This document shows, in pieces, positions 9,207 through 17,855 of a DNA stretch of 64,000 bases. Made by a program: the position numbers and the translations under genes. The stretch comes from Bordetella flabilis. Lineage in GTDB: Bacteria; Pseudomonadota; Gammaproteobacteria; Burkholderiales; Burkholderiaceae_B. The notes under the pieces were generated by a model, which had not been told where the DNA came from, ran no database searches, and saw only the letters and a list, made by a program, of their open reading frames with translations. Each line of letters starts with the position of its first letter. Positions within the stretch are counted from its first letter, which is position 1. The stretch lies in NCBI RefSeq assembly GCF_001676725.1, contig NZ_CP016172.1, positions 2,480,001 to 2,544,000 of the forward strand. Direction: 5' to 3'.

Positions 9207-10198
9207 GGTCGCACCTGCAGGACGATCTTGCCGATATGCTGGCTGCTTTCCATCAGGGCGTGCGCCTTGCCGGCTTCTTCCAGCGGGAACACGGTATGCA
9301 CGACCGGCAGGCATTGTCCGCGTTCCAGCAGGGGAAATACGTGCTCGCGCAAGGCGAGCGCGATCTCGCCCTTGTCCTCGTCGCTGCGCGGTCGCAGGGT
9401 GGAGCCGGTGAAGGTCAGCCGCTTGATCATGATCGGCATCGCGTCGATCTCCGCCTTGCTGCCATCCAGGAAGGCGATCTGCACCAGCCGGCCGTTGACG
9501 GCCAGGCTGTGCAGGTTCTTGTTGATGTAGGGCGCGCCGACCATGTCCAGGATTACGTCCACGCCCTTGCCGGCGGTATCCGCCTTGATGACGGACTGGA
9601 AGTCCTGTTCCCTGTACAGGATGGTGTGCGCCGCGCCGGCCTTTTCGCAGGCGCGCGCCTTGTCGGCGCTGCCCACCGTGGTCCAGATTTCCGCGCCGAA
9701 GGCATGCCCCAATTGGATGGCCGTCAGCCCGATGCCGCTGGAGCCGCCATGCACCAGCATCTTTTCGCCGGCGCGCAAGCGGCCACGTTCGAACACATTG
9801 GTCCAGACCGTGAAGTAGTTCTCCGGAATGCACGCCGCTGTCAGCATGTCCATTCCCTTGGGAACGGGCAGGCAATGGCGCTCGTCGACCAGGCAGTATT
9901 CGGCGTAGCCGCCGCCCGGCGTCAGCGCGCACACGGCCTCGCCCACCTGGCGGTCGCGCACCTCCGGACCGACCGCCGCGATGCGGCCCGAGACTTCCAG
10001 TCCCAAATAGGGCGATGCGCCGGGCGGCGGCGGATAGGCACCGGCGCGCTGCAGGACCTCCGGACGGTTGATGCCGGCATAGGCGACTTCCACCAGGACC
10101 TGCCTCCCGGTGGGTTGTTCGATGGGGCGTTGCGCGATGGCCATGCATTCGGGGCCGCCGCCGGTGCCATGGTCGATGAAACGGAATGATTGCGTCAT
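9203..10198 (-). CDS. NAD(P)H:quinone oxidoreductase-like medium-chain dehydrogenase/reductase
   Basis: A 331-residue member of the MDR superfamily, closest by eye to the zinc-free quinone reductase/PIG3 group. The N-terminal GroES-like domain has GINRPEVLQR and YLGLEVSGRIAAVG. The Rossmann domain has GSSGIGLTAIQL. The structural-zinc cysteine cluster and catalytic-zinc ligands of true alcohol dehydrogenases are not apparent. The ATG at 10198 has AGGAAC upstream; the frame is open further but unsupported. It lies 40 bases after livF and overlaps the SDR, so it is part of the importer operon. It may reduce a quinone or enone intermediate, or dispose of reducing equivalents. Confidence 0.9.
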   Translation of the reverse strand: MTQSFRFIDHGTGGGPECMAIAQRPIEQPTGRQVLVEVAYAGINRPEVLQRAGAYPPPPGASPYLGLEVSGRIAAVGPEVRDRQVGEAVCALTPGGGYAEYCLVDERHCLPVPKGMDMLTAACIPENYFTVWTNVFERGRLRAGEKMLVHGGSSGIGLTAIQLGHAFGAEIWTTVGSADKARACEKAGAAHTILYREQDFQSVIKADTAGKGVDVILDMVGAPYINKNLHSLAVNGRLVQIAFLDGSKAEIDAMPIMIKRLTFTGSTLRPRSDEDKGEIALALREHVFPLLERGQCLPVVHTVFPLEEAGKAHALMESSQHIGKIVLQVRP

Positions 10199-10238
10199 GA
10201 TGAAGTTCCTGTATGGCCGTGCGGGATACCGGGACCGG

Positions 10239-10943
10239 TCAATGGCCCAGGTAGGCCTTCTTGACGTGGGGGTTGTCCAGGAGTTCCTGTCCGGTTCCGG
10301 CCAGCACGATGGCGCCATTCTCCAGCACATAGCCGCGGTCCGCCAGCCGCAGCGTGCGGAACACGTTCTGTTCCACCAGCAGGACCGTCACGCCGTGCGT
10401 GGTGATGGTGCGGATGATGTCGAACATCTGCTGCACGAGCAGCGGCGAAAGGCCCAGCGACGGCTCGTCGAACATCAGCAGCTTGGGGTCGGCCATCAGC
10501 CCGCGCGCGATCGCGACCATTTGCTGTTCGCCGCCCGACAGCGAGCCGGCGTATTGCGTCAGGCGCTGCTTGACCCTGGGGAATGCCTGCAGCACTTCGT
10601 CCAGCTTGCGGTTGACGTGGGCGCGCGCCGCGCGCTTGTACGAGCCCATCAGCAGGTTGTCGCGCACGGTGAAGTGCGGAAACAGCTGGCGGCCTTCGGG
10701 GATCATGGTGATGCCCGCGTCGACGATGTCGTAGGGCGTGCGGTTGGTCAGTTCGCGGCCCTCGAATTCCACCTTGCCGCCCATGCTGGGAATGATGCCG
10801 CACAGCGTCTTCAGGGTCGTGGTCTTGCCCGCGCCATTGGCGCCGATGAGGGTGACGATTTCGCCGGCCCGCACCTCGAAATCCAGTCCGTTGAGAACCT
10901 GCGTCTTGCCGTAGCCGGCACTCAACTGGGATACCTTAAGCAT
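10239..10943 (-). CDS. ABC transporter ATP-binding protein, LivF type
   Basis: A 234-residue ATPase, the second nucleotide-binding subunit of a branched-chain (HAAT-family) importer. Walker A GANGAGKT is at 34-41, signature LSGGEQQMVAIARGL in the middle, Walker B LLMFDEPSLGL after it, and the LivF-typical VEQNV in the switch region. It starts inside the last eight bases of the fused livM-livG gene with AAGGAG seven bases upstream, so it is translationally coupled. In this family it energises uptake of amino acids, but also of aromatic acids, urea, amides and sugar-acid-like compounds. Confidence 0.94.
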   Translation of the reverse strand: MLKVSQLSAGYGKTQVLNGLDFEVRAGEIVTLIGANGAGKTTTLKTLCGIIPSMGGKVEFEGRELTNRTPYDIVDAGITMIPEGRQLFPHFTVRDNLLMGSYKRAARAHVNRKLDEVLQAFPRVKQRLTQYAGSLSGGEQQMVAIARGLMADPKLLMFDEPSLGLSPLLVQQMFDIIRTITTHGVTVLLVEQNVFRTLRLADRGYVLENGAIVLAGTGQELLDNPHVKKAYLGH

Positions 10944-12747
10944 CTTGGTACTCCTTGCCCAGATACGCTTCGATCACCGCCGGGTCCTCCACGACCTCGC
11001 GCGGCGCGCCCGTGACGAGAACGCTGCCTTCGTTGATGACGATGATGCGGTCGGACAGGGCCATGGTGGCGCGCATCATGTGTTCGATCATCAGGATGGA
11101 CACGCCGCTGTCGCGGATACTGCGGATCAGGTCGATGGCGATGGCGATATCGGTGGGGTTCAGGCCCGCCATGACTTCGTCCAGCAATAGGATGCGCGGA
11201 CGCGTCGCCAGGGCACGGGCGACCTCCAGGCGCTTCATGCCGCCCACCGTCAGATTGCGTGCTTCGGTGCCCAGGAAGCGCGTCAATTGCGTGCGGTCCG
11301 CCACCTCGCGCGCGATGTGTTCCGCCTCGGCATGGTCGGCGGTATGGATGAAGGCGCCCAGCATGATGTTTTCCAGCACGCTCAGCCCGGTAAAGGGCTG
11401 GGCGATCTGGAAGGTGCGGCCCAGGCCTTTGTGGGCGAACTGGTCGGGCGTGTCGCAGCTCGTCCATTCGCCGCTGGCGTCGCGCAGCAGCACGCTGCCC
11501 CGGTCGGGCGCCAGAAAGCCGGACAGCAGGTTGAATACCGTGGTCTTGCCAGCGCCGTTGGGGCCGATCACGCCGAGGATCTCGTTCTCGTGCAGGGTCA
11601 GCGAAACATCGTTGGTGGCGCGCAGGCCGCCGAAGCTCTTGTGCAGGTGCTCCGCCTTCAGGATGGGCTGGCCCACGGGCGGCGGGTTGGCGGCCGCACC
11701 CGCCGGTGTCGGCGCCTGGGATGCCTTGTGCTGGGGGATGCCGGCGCCCGCCTTCCGCGGCGTGCCCAGGTAGGGCAGCCGTGCCAGCATGCGTTCCACG
11801 GCGGGGCCGAAGGCGCCGGCCAGGCCGCGCGGGATGGTCAGCACCACGGCCACCAGGATCGCGCCGTAGATCAGTCCGTGCATGCCGTTGCCCACCGCGC
11901 TGAGCCAGCCGCGCGCCAGCTCGGCGATCGGCAGCACGAGGAAGGTGCCGGCGACCGGGCCGGCCACGGTGCCCAGCCCGCCGATGAGCGCGAACATCGC
12001 GATCTGCACCGAGAGGTCCAGCGAGAATGCCGAGGCCGGATCGATGAAGGTCAGGTAGGTAATGTGGAAGGTCCCGATGATGCTGGTCAGCATGGCCGAG
12101 ACAACGGCGGCCAGTATCTTTACCCTGACGGTATGTATCCCCACGGCCCGGGCCGCGTCCTCGCGTTCGCGGATGGCGATCAGGTAGTGGCCCATGCGCG
12201 ACTTGCGGATAAGCCAGGATACCCACAGCACCAGCACGAACAGTGCGAAGGCGATGATGACGTAGTTGATCTTCTCCCGGAACACGATCCAGGTCCAGCC
12301 GATGTTCAGGGGCAGGCTGATGCCGCTGGAGCCCCCGGTCCAGCTTTCCTCGTGGATGACGAGCAGGCGGCAGACCTCCAGGATGGCGATGCTGGCCAGC
12401 GCGAAGAATGGTCCGCGCAGGCGCAGGGTGGGGTAGCTGATGATGACCGCGACGATGCCCGACAGCACGGCGCCGGCCACCATGCCTATCCATGGCGAGA
12501 TCTCGTAGTTCTGCGTCAGCAGCGTGGCGGTGTAGCCGCCGATGCCATAGAAGACGGCATGGCCCAGCGACAGTTTGCCGGCATAGCCGCCGACGATGTT
12601 CCAGGCCACCGACATGGCCGAGAAAACGAACAGCAGGACGAACAGGTTGGTCCAGAACGGCGTGGCCAGCACCGCGGGAACGGCGAACATGACGATCAGC
12701 AGGGCCAGGCTGACGTAGGCTTTCGGGCTGCGGAAATCGGGAAACAC
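10936..12747 (-). CDS. Fused LivM permease and LivG ATPase of a branched-chain-type ABC importer
   Basis: A 603-residue fusion. Residues 1-325 are a LivM permease with about eight to ten membrane segments, the conserved GGYAGKLSLGHAVFYGIGGY region and the RAVGIHTVRVK cytoplasmic loop. A proline/alanine linker (about 330-361) follows. Residues 362-603 are a LivG ATPase with Walker A GPNGAGKT at 395-402, signature LTVGGMKRLEVARAL (divergent from the usual LSxGQ) and Walker B ILLLDEVMAGL. The start is a GTG with AAGGAGC six bases upstream. Fusion of the permease with one ATPase fixes the stoichiometry of one half of the transporter. The partner permease (LivH type) and the LivF ATPase are separate adjacent genes. 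Confidence 0.92.
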   Translation of the reverse strand: MFPDFRSPKAYVSLALLIVMFAVPAVLATPFWTNLFVLLFVFSAMSVAWNIVGGYAGKLSLGHAVFYGIGGYTATLLTQNYEISPWIGMVAGAVLSGIVAVIISYPTLRLRGPFFALASIAILEVCRLLVIHEESWTGGSSGISLPLNIGWTWIVFREKINYVIIAFALFVLVLWVSWLIRKSRMGHYLIAIREREDAARAVGIHTVRVKILAAVVSAMLTSIIGTFHITYLTFIDPASAFSLDLSVQIAMFALIGGLGTVAGPVAGTFLVLPIAELARGWLSAVGNGMHGLIYGAILVAVVLTIPRGLAGAFGPAVERMLARLPYLGTPRKAGAGIPQHKASQAPTPAGAAANPPPVGQPILKAEHLHKSFGGLRATNDVSLTLHENEILGVIGPNGAGKTTVFNLLSGFLAPDRGSVLLRDASGEWTSCDTPDQFAHKGLGRTFQIAQPFTGLSVLENIMLGAFIHTADHAEAEHIAREVADRTQLTRFLGTEARNLTVGGMKRLEVARALATRPRILLLDEVMAGLNPTDIAIAIDLIRSIRDSGVSILMIEHMMRATMALSDRIIVINEGSVLVTGAPREVVEDPAVIEAYLGKEYQDA

Positions 12748-12760
12748 GTCTTGCTCCTTG

Positions 12761-13627
12761 TTATTCCGTGCCGACGCCGAACAGGCCGGCGGGCCGCAAG
12801 ACGAGGATCAACAGGAAGATGCCGAAGTACACGACTTCCTTCAGGTCGGGCGCGATGTAGTATCCGGCCAGCGCATCGACCACGCCGATGATCATGGAAC
12901 CGGCCACGGCACCGTACAGGCTGCCCATGCCGCCCAGCACCACGATGACGAAGGCGGTCAGGACGAAGTACGTGCCCACGGTGGGAAACACGGGGTACTG
13001 CGGCGCGAGCAGGCCGGCGGCGATGCCGACGAAGGCCGTGCCCAGGCCGAAGGCAATGACATAGATCAGTTTGACGTTCACGCCCATCAGCATGGCGGCG
13101 TAGCGATGCTGGGCCACGGCGCGCAGCGCCCGCCCCAGGTAGGTGCGATGCATGAAGATGTGCAGCAGGATCGCCAGCGCAATGGCTACCAGGAAAGTGA
13201 TGAGCTGCCCGCTGACCATGGAGTAACCGCCGATCGCCACGGGGCCCGTACCCGTTGCAACGGGCGCGCGGAACACATTGGCGCCGAAGATGACCAGCGC
13301 GAGGTTGAGCAGGATGGTGGAGATGCCGACCGTGGCGAAAATCTGGATATGTTCGTCGGCGTTGAGCAGGGGCTGGATGACGGCGCGCTGCGTAAAGGCA
13401 CCCAGCGCGAACATGATGATCGCCACCGGCGCAAGACCTATATACGGGTGGATGCCGAAATAGGTCGCGGCCAGGTAGACCAGGTACATCCCTATCATCA
13501 GGAATTCGCCGTGAGCGAAGTTCACCACGCGCACCACCCCGAAGATCAGGGTCAGGCCCAGGCTGATGATGGTATAGGCGCCGCCCAGCAGCAGCCCGTT
13601 GATAATCAACTGAACGAATATATCCAT
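12761..13627 (-). CDS. ABC transporter permease, LivH type
   Basis: A 288-residue, strongly hydrophobic inner-membrane protein of LivH length with about eight segments. The start MDIFVQLIINGLLLGGAYTI, the following GVVRVVNFAHGEFLMIGMY and the GGMGSLYGAVAGSMIIG loop that contacts the ATPase are hallmarks of the family. It pairs with the fused LivM-LivG protein, whose gene starts 13 bases downstream. The ribosome site at 13627 is weak. The gene is separated from the upstream binding-protein gene by a strong stem-loop, which would allow much lower expression of the permease than of the binding protein. Confidence 0.94.
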   Translation of the reverse strand: MDIFVQLIINGLLLGGAYTIISLGLTLIFGVVRVVNFAHGEFLMIGMYLVYLAATYFGIHPYIGLAPVAIIMFALGAFTQRAVIQPLLNADEHIQIFATVGISTILLNLALVIFGANVFRAPVATGTGPVAIGGYSMVSGQLITFLVAIALAILLHIFMHRTYLGRALRAVAQHRYAAMLMGVNVKLIYVIAFGLGTAFVGIAAGLLAPQYPVFPTVGTYFVLTAFVIVVLGGMGSLYGAVAGSMIIGVVDALAGYYIAPDLKEVVYFGIFLLILVLRPAGLFGVGTE

Positions 13628-13650
13628 TGTGCAACCCCGCGATGGCGCAA

Positions 13651-13677
13651 GGCCGGACGCCCGCGAGGCATCCGGCC
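13651..13677 (-). other. Intercistronic stem-loop between binding-protein and permease genes
   Basis: Arms at 13651-13661 and 13667-13677 pair over 11 positions (GGCCGGA plus GCC on both sides, one G-T-type mismatch) around a five-base loop. No U tract follows, so it is not a classical terminator. Hairpins at this place are known to protect the upstream binding-protein mRNA from 3' decay and to lower permease expression (malE-malF type). Role inferred from position and structure. Confidence 0.6.
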
Positions 13678-13696
13678 TGCTGACCGGCCGTTTCGA

Positions 13697-14899
13697 TTAT
13701 TTGTTGAAGATCGGCTTGCCGAGCGCGAGCTCGGGCGGGGCGATGGTGACCAGCTTGCCGTTGTCCTGCCACTGCATGACGTAGAACGTCGAGGCCTTGT
13801 TCTGGCCGTCCTCGCCGAAGTCGAAGCCCCAGCCGTTGGCGGTTTCGCCGGGCTTTTTCTTGTAGGCCAGCACGGCGGCGCGGATGTTGTCCTTGTCCAG
13901 GGACTTGGCCTGGGCCATGGCTTCCAGGAAAGCCTTGGCGCCCACATAGTTGGCCAGGCTATGTCCCGATTGCGGATCGGCCTTGTAGGCGGTCTTGTAC
14001 GCCTGCAGGAACTTGTCCAGTCCCGGCGCGCCGGCCGGGTTGATGGATGCCTGCGGGAAGTCCAGGTCGAACACGCCGTTCATGTCGGCGCCCACGGCCT
14101 TGGCGGTATCGGCCAGCGAGTAGCCGCCGCCCGCGCCGATCACGACCTTGGGGGCGAACCCCGCCGACCGCGCCTGCTGGAAGTACAGGATGGCGTCATT
14201 CTGGTACGCCGTCTGCAGGACCACGTTGACGTTGGCGCCCTTGAGCCGCAGGATCAGCGACGACAGGTCCACGGTCTTGGCCGAGTAGGGCAGGACTTCA
14301 GCCACCTTGTAGCCCAGTTCCTTCGCTCGCTGCTGCTCGGTGGCCGCCACGTCGGTGCCGTACGGACCGTCTTCGTGGATGATGCCGATGGTGATGTCTT
14401 TCGGGCTCATGCCCATGCCGGGCGCGATGATGTCGTGCAGGGCGTTCACCACCGAAACGCCGTACAAGCCGGTATTGGGATTGCTGCGGAACAGGTATTT
14501 GTAGCCACGCTGCGTAATCTTGTGCGCGGTGGCCCCGAGTTCGAAGTACGGGATGCCCGCCAGTTCCGTGACCGGCGTCGCCGCGTAGGAAATGCCGGAG
14601 GCGTAGCTGCCGAACACCGCGGCCACGCCGCTGGAGGTCAGGCGCTTGGTTTCCGAAACGGCCTGGTTGGGGTCGACGGCATCGGCCTTGATGATCTGGA
14701 TCTTCTCGCCCTTGATGCCGCCCGCGGCGTTGAATTCGTTGACCGCGATTTCCAGGCCGCGGAAGCTTTCCTGGCCCAGCAGGGCGAGGGCGCCGCTGAA
14801 GGGATACACCGCGCCGACTTTGATGTCGGCCCATGCGCTCGCGCTCAACAGCGCCGTGCACGCGCCGGCCGCCAGGGCCAATTTCCGGATAGTGTGCAT
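13697..14899 (-). CDS. ABC transporter periplasmic substrate-binding protein, LivK/Leu-Ile-Val type
   Basis: A 400-residue secreted protein. Residues 1-24 are a Sec signal peptide (KK-type N terminus, hydrophobic LALAAGACTALLSASAWA, cleavage after AWA). The mature part follows the type I periplasmic-binding fold: DIKVGAVYPFSGALALLGQE, then a LEIAVNEFNAAGGIKG segment typical of branched-chain and aromatic/amide binders. It captures the substrate for the importer encoded downstream. The ATG at 14899 has AAGGAG upstream. It is the first gene of the unit; its promoter region contains a candidate GntR operator 76-88 bases before the start. The ligand is not predictable; amino acid transport is only one possibility. 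Confidence 0.94.
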   Translation of the reverse strand: MHTIRKLALAAGACTALLSASAWADIKVGAVYPFSGALALLGQESFRGLEIAVNEFNAAGGIKGEKIQIIKADAVDPNQAVSETKRLTSSGVAAVFGSYASGISYAATPVTELAGIPYFELGATAHKITQRGYKYLFRSNPNTGLYGVSVVNALHDIIAPGMGMSPKDITIGIIHEDGPYGTDVAATEQQRAKELGYKVAEVLPYSAKTVDLSSLILRLKGANVNVVLQTAYQNDAILYFQQARSAGFAPKVVIGAGGGYSLADTAKAVGADMNGVFDLDFPQASINPAGAPGLDKFLQAYKTAYKADPQSGHSLANYVGAKAFLEAMAQAKSLDKDNIRAAVLAYKKKPGETANGWGFDFGEDGQNKASTFYVMQWQDNGKLVTIAPPELALGKPIFNK

Positions 14900-14974
14900 G
14901 TCTCGCTCCTTATGTCGTTGTGTGGATGTCGCCGCATCGTCTCCGCACGCTTTTGGCGCCCGGATGCTGTAAGC

Positions 14975-14987
14975 ATATATGATATAT
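14975..14987. promoter_or_regulatory. Candidate GntR operator, copy 1
   Basis: The 13 bases ATATATGATATAT are a perfect inverted repeat (six-base arms, single central G). The same 13-mer occurs, on the other strand, at 19833-19845. Both lie in divergent promoter gaps of this regulon. Position suggests overlap with the promoter of the binding-protein operon (minus strand), and it could also act on the SDR/dehydrogenase/BKACE operon (plus strand). FCD-type GntR proteins bind short AT-rich palindromes of this kind. Confidence 0.6.
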
Positions 14988-15141
14988 TTTCCGCGCGGAC
15001 GAGAAGAAAGCCGCCCAATTCTGTCGTGGCGCTGGAAGCACGGTAAATGGGGGATTTCCCTAGCGATCCCCGGCATGCCGGCAGGGCAATGCGAGCACGA
15101 TGGCGAGCGGTGCGCGGACAACCCATAACGGAGACAGACGC

Positions 15142-15924
15142 ATGTTCGAAGAAGTCGATTATCGCGGTCGGAAAGTGCTGATCACGGCCGGCGCCGACGG
15201 GCTGGGCCTGGAGATGACCCGGTTGTTCCACCGGGCCGGCGCCAGCGTGCTGATATGCGATATCAGCGCGAGCCGCCTTGAAGACGCGCAGCGCGAATTG
15301 CCCGGCCTGCATACCATCGTGGCCGACGTCGCGGACGAGGCCAGCGTAGCCGCGATGTTCCAGGCCGTGCAGGACAAGTTGGGCGGGTTGGACATCCTGA
15401 TCAACAACGCGGGCATCGCCGGGCCGACGGGCTATGTGGAAACGCTGTCCAAGGCGGACTGGGACCGCACCCTGGCGGTCAATATCACCGGCCAGTTCCT
15501 GTGCGCCCGCCTGGCCGTCCCGCTGTTGAAGCAGTCGCGCGCGGGCGTGATGATCAATCTGTCTTCGGCGGCCGGCCATCTCGGTTTCCCGGGCCGCTCG
15601 GCCTATTCCGCTTCGAAGTGGGCGGTCGTCGGCTTTACCAAATCGCTGGCGCTGGAGCTCGGCGCCCATGGCATCCGCGTCAACGCCATTCTGCCGGGTG
15701 CGGTGGAAGGCCCCCGCATACGCGCGGTCATCGACGCCAAGGCGCGTACGCTGGGCCGGCCCGTCGAAGAGATCGCCGCGCAATACGAAAACCAGGCCGC
15801 GCTGGGGCGCATGGTGACGGCGCGCGACATCGCCAACATGGTGCTGTTCAATGCCAGCGAGGCCGCGGGCAATATTTCGGGCCAGGCCATCGCCGTGGAT
15901 GGATTCACGCAGAAACTCTATTGA
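15142..15924 (+). CDS. Short-chain dehydrogenase/reductase (SDR)
   Basis: A 260-residue classical SDR. The glycine motif is slightly unusual (TAGADGLG, with Thr-Ala before it), then NNAG, LSSAAG with the catalytic Ser and AYSASKWAV with the Tyr/Lys pair. The residue after beta-2 is Asp (ICDIS), which points to NAD. The ATG at 15142 is preceded by GGAGAC; an in-frame start at 15100 is less supported. It is first of a three-gene operon (SDR, gulonate-3-dehydrogenase-like, BKACE). The operon is divergent from the ABC importer operon. Exact substrate unknown. Confidence 0.91.
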   Translation: MFEEVDYRGRKVLITAGADGLGLEMTRLFHRAGASVLICDISASRLEDAQRELPGLHTIVADVADEASVAAMFQAVQDKLGGLDILINNAGIAGPTGYVETLSKADWDRTLAVNITGQFLCARLAVPLLKQSRAGVMINLSSAAGHLGFPGRSAYSASKWAVVGFTKSLALELGAHGIRVNAILPGAVEGPRIRAVIDAKARTLGRPVEEIAAQYENQAALGRMVTARDIANMVLFNASEAAGNISGQAIAVDGFTQKLY

Positions 15925-15935
15925 GGAGGGACGCC

Positions 15936-16874
15936 ATGTCGACCGTTGCCATCGTTGGTGCGGGCCTGATCGGGCAGGGCTGGGCCATCGTCTTCGCGCG
16001 CGCGGGCTGGCAGGTCCGCCTGTACGACGTTGATGCCGGCCGGCTGCAGGCGGGTCGCGATCTGGTCGTCCAGCAGCTGCATGCCCTGCAGGCCCATGGC
16101 CTGCTCGACGATGCCGCGGCCATCTCCGCACGCGTGCACACCACGGCCACGTTGGAAGCCGCGCTCTCCGGCGCCAGTTATGTGCAGGAAAACTCGCCGG
16201 AGGACGTGGCGCTCAAGCGGGACCTCTTCAGCAAGCTGGACGCGCTTTCTGGTCCGGACGCCGTCCTGGCCAGCTCCACGTCGAGCATTCCCGCCAGCCG
16301 CTTTACCGAACACCTTGCGCATCGCGAACGTTGCCTGGTCGCGCACCCGGTGAATCCGCCGTACCTGGTTCCTGTCGTGGAAATCAGCGGCGCGCCCTGG
16401 ACGTCGCCGCAGGTGGTGGCGCGCGCGCGGGACATCCTGGCCAGTGTGGGCCAGCGGCCGGTGGAGGTGCGCAAGGAAGTGGAGGGCTTCATCCTGAACC
16501 GCCTGCAAGGCGCCTTGCTGCAGGAGGCAATGCGGCTGGTGCAGGACGGCGTCGCGAGCGTCGAGGATATCGACACGACGGTGAAGGACGGGCTGGGCCT
16601 GCGCTGGTCCTTCATGGGGCCGCTGGAGACGATAGACCTGAATGCGCCGGGCGGCATTGCGGACTATTGCGCGCGCTACGGACCGATGTACGCTTCCATC
16701 GGTGCGACGCAGTCGGCGTGCCCCCCATGGGCCGGCGAACTGCTCGAGACGCTGTCGCGCGAGCGGCGTGCCTTGCTCGACGAGAAGGATCTGGCGGCGC
16801 GCCGCTTCTGGCGTGACGAGCAATTGATGCGACTGATGCGTCATAAACAGGAAGGTGGAGAGACGAATGGCTAA
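15936..16874 (+). CDS. 3-hydroxyacyl-CoA dehydrogenase-family protein, L-gulonate 3-dehydrogenase/lambda-crystallin-like
   Basis: A 312-residue NAD-dependent dehydrogenase that oxidises a 3-hydroxyl group of a carboxylic acid. The N-terminal Rossmann motif is GAGLIGQGW (8-16), followed by YDVD (NAD preference). The catalytic His is H137 in AHPVNPP with Glu at 149. The second domain follows, with GFILNRLQGALLQEA and FMGPLETIDLNAPGG. The last motifs match the lambda-crystallin/gulonate 3-dehydrogenase and carnitine dehydrogenase branch better than fatty-acid enzymes. GAGGAGG precedes the ATG. The 3' end overlaps the BKACE gene by eight bases, so its 3-oxo acid product is the natural substrate of that enzyme. 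L-carnitine or a 3-hydroxy sugar acid are both possible substrates. Confidence 0.9.
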   Translation: MSTVAIVGAGLIGQGWAIVFARAGWQVRLYDVDAGRLQAGRDLVVQQLHALQAHGLLDDAAAISARVHTTATLEAALSGASYVQENSPEDVALKRDLFSKLDALSGPDAVLASSTSSIPASRFTEHLAHRERCLVAHPVNPPYLVPVVEISGAPWTSPQVVARARDILASVGQRPVEVRKEVEGFILNRLQGALLQEAMRLVQDGVASVEDIDTTVKDGLGLRWSFMGPLETIDLNAPGGIADYCARYGPMYASIGATQSACPPWAGELLETLSRERRALLDEKDLAARRFWRDEQLMRLMRHKQEGGETNG

Positions 16875-17802
16875 AGCCAAGCAGAAGGTCATCATTACCT
16901 GCGCCGTGACGGGTGCCATCCATACGCCCAGCATGTCGCCACATCTGCCGGTAACGGCGGACGAGATCGCGGACGCGGCGATCGGCGCCGCCCAGGCCGG
17001 CGCGGCAGTGCTGCACCTGCATGCGCGCGATCCGCAGACCGGCAAGCCGTCGCAGGACCCGGCGCTGTTCGAGCCTTTCCTGAAACGCATCAAGGCGGAA
17101 ACCGATGCGGTCATCAACATCACCACCGGCGGCAGTCCCCACATGACGGTGGAAGAGCGCATGCGGCCGGCGGCAACGTTCAAGCCGGAAGTGGCATCGC
17201 TGAACATGGGGTCGATGAATTTCGGGCTGTTCCCCATGCTCGACCGCTTCAAGGAATTCAAGTTCGACTGGGAACGCGAGCATCTGGAGAACAGCCGCGG
17301 GTTGATCTTCCGCAATACGTACCAGGACATCGAATCCATCCTGACGATCGGCAACGCCAACGGCACGCGCTTCGAGTTCGAGTGCTATGACATCAGCCAC
17401 CTCTACAACCTGAAGCACTTTGTGGACCGCGGGCTGGTGAAGTCGCCGCCCTTCATCCAATCGGTGTTCGGGATCCTGGGCGGCATCGGTCCGCACCCGG
17501 AAGACCTGATGCACATGAAGCGCACCGCCGACCGCCTGTTCGGCGACGACTACGAGTGGTCGATACTCGGCGCCGGCCGCAACCAGATTCCGCTGGCGAC
17601 CATCGGCGCCGCCATGGGGTCCAATGTCCGTGTGGGCCTGGAAGACTCGCTATGGATCGGTCCCGGGCAGCTCGCCGCGTCCAACCGCACCCAGGTCGAG
17701 CGTATCCGGACCATCCTGGAAGCCCTGAACCTGGAGATCGCCACGCCTGACGACGCGCGCGCCAAGCTGGGCCTGAAGGGTGCCGGCCAGGTGGCTTTCT
17801 AG
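16867..17802 (+). CDS. Beta-keto acid cleavage enzyme (BKACE family, formerly DUF849)
   Basis: A 311-residue (beta/alpha)8 enzyme. The family condenses a beta-keto acid with acetyl-CoA to give acetoacetate and a new acyl-CoA, using a zinc ion. The zinc ligands are visible in HLHARD (H50 and H52), followed by GSPHMTVEER, which contacts the keto acid. VRVGLEDSLW near the C terminus supplies a third conserved acidic residue. The ATG at 16867 overlaps the preceding dehydrogenase gene by eight bases and is preceded by GGTGGAGAG. With that dehydrogenase it forms a likely two-step unit: 3-hydroxy acid to 3-keto acid to acetoacetate plus acyl-CoA. The true substrate side chain is unknown. Confidence 0.92.
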   Translation: MAKAKQKVIITCAVTGAIHTPSMSPHLPVTADEIADAAIGAAQAGAAVLHLHARDPQTGKPSQDPALFEPFLKRIKAETDAVINITTGGSPHMTVEERMRPAATFKPEVASLNMGSMNFGLFPMLDRFKEFKFDWEREHLENSRGLIFRNTYQDIESILTIGNANGTRFEFECYDISHLYNLKHFVDRGLVKSPPFIQSVFGILGGIGPHPEDLMHMKRTADRLFGDDYEWSILGAGRNQIPLATIGAAMGSNVRVGLEDSLWIGPGQLAASNRTQVERIRTILEALNLEIATPDDARAKLGLKGAGQVAF

Positions 17803-17855
17803 CATTGATGGACGTTGGGCGGCATGCGATGCCCGAGCCGCGCGCGGCGTATGCC

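Noticed and set aside
8412..10148. A single 578-codon minus-strand frame suggesting a fusion of two proteins
   Set aside because: Only the last 264 codons are SDR; the rest is the out-of-frame shadow of the oxidoreductase at 9203-10198, and a GTGA start junction exists.
12758..15046. Long plus-strand open frame opposite the LivH/LivK genes
   Set aside because: Composition is His/Gln/Arg/Gly-rich shadow, and the minus strand holds well-conserved transporter genes.
15936..17802. Reading the locus as a plain carnitine degradation operon
   Set aside because: The dehydrogenase/BKACE pair fits, but the thioesterase, betaine-processing genes and betaine/carnitine transporter are absent, and the neighbours are polyol-type enzymes.
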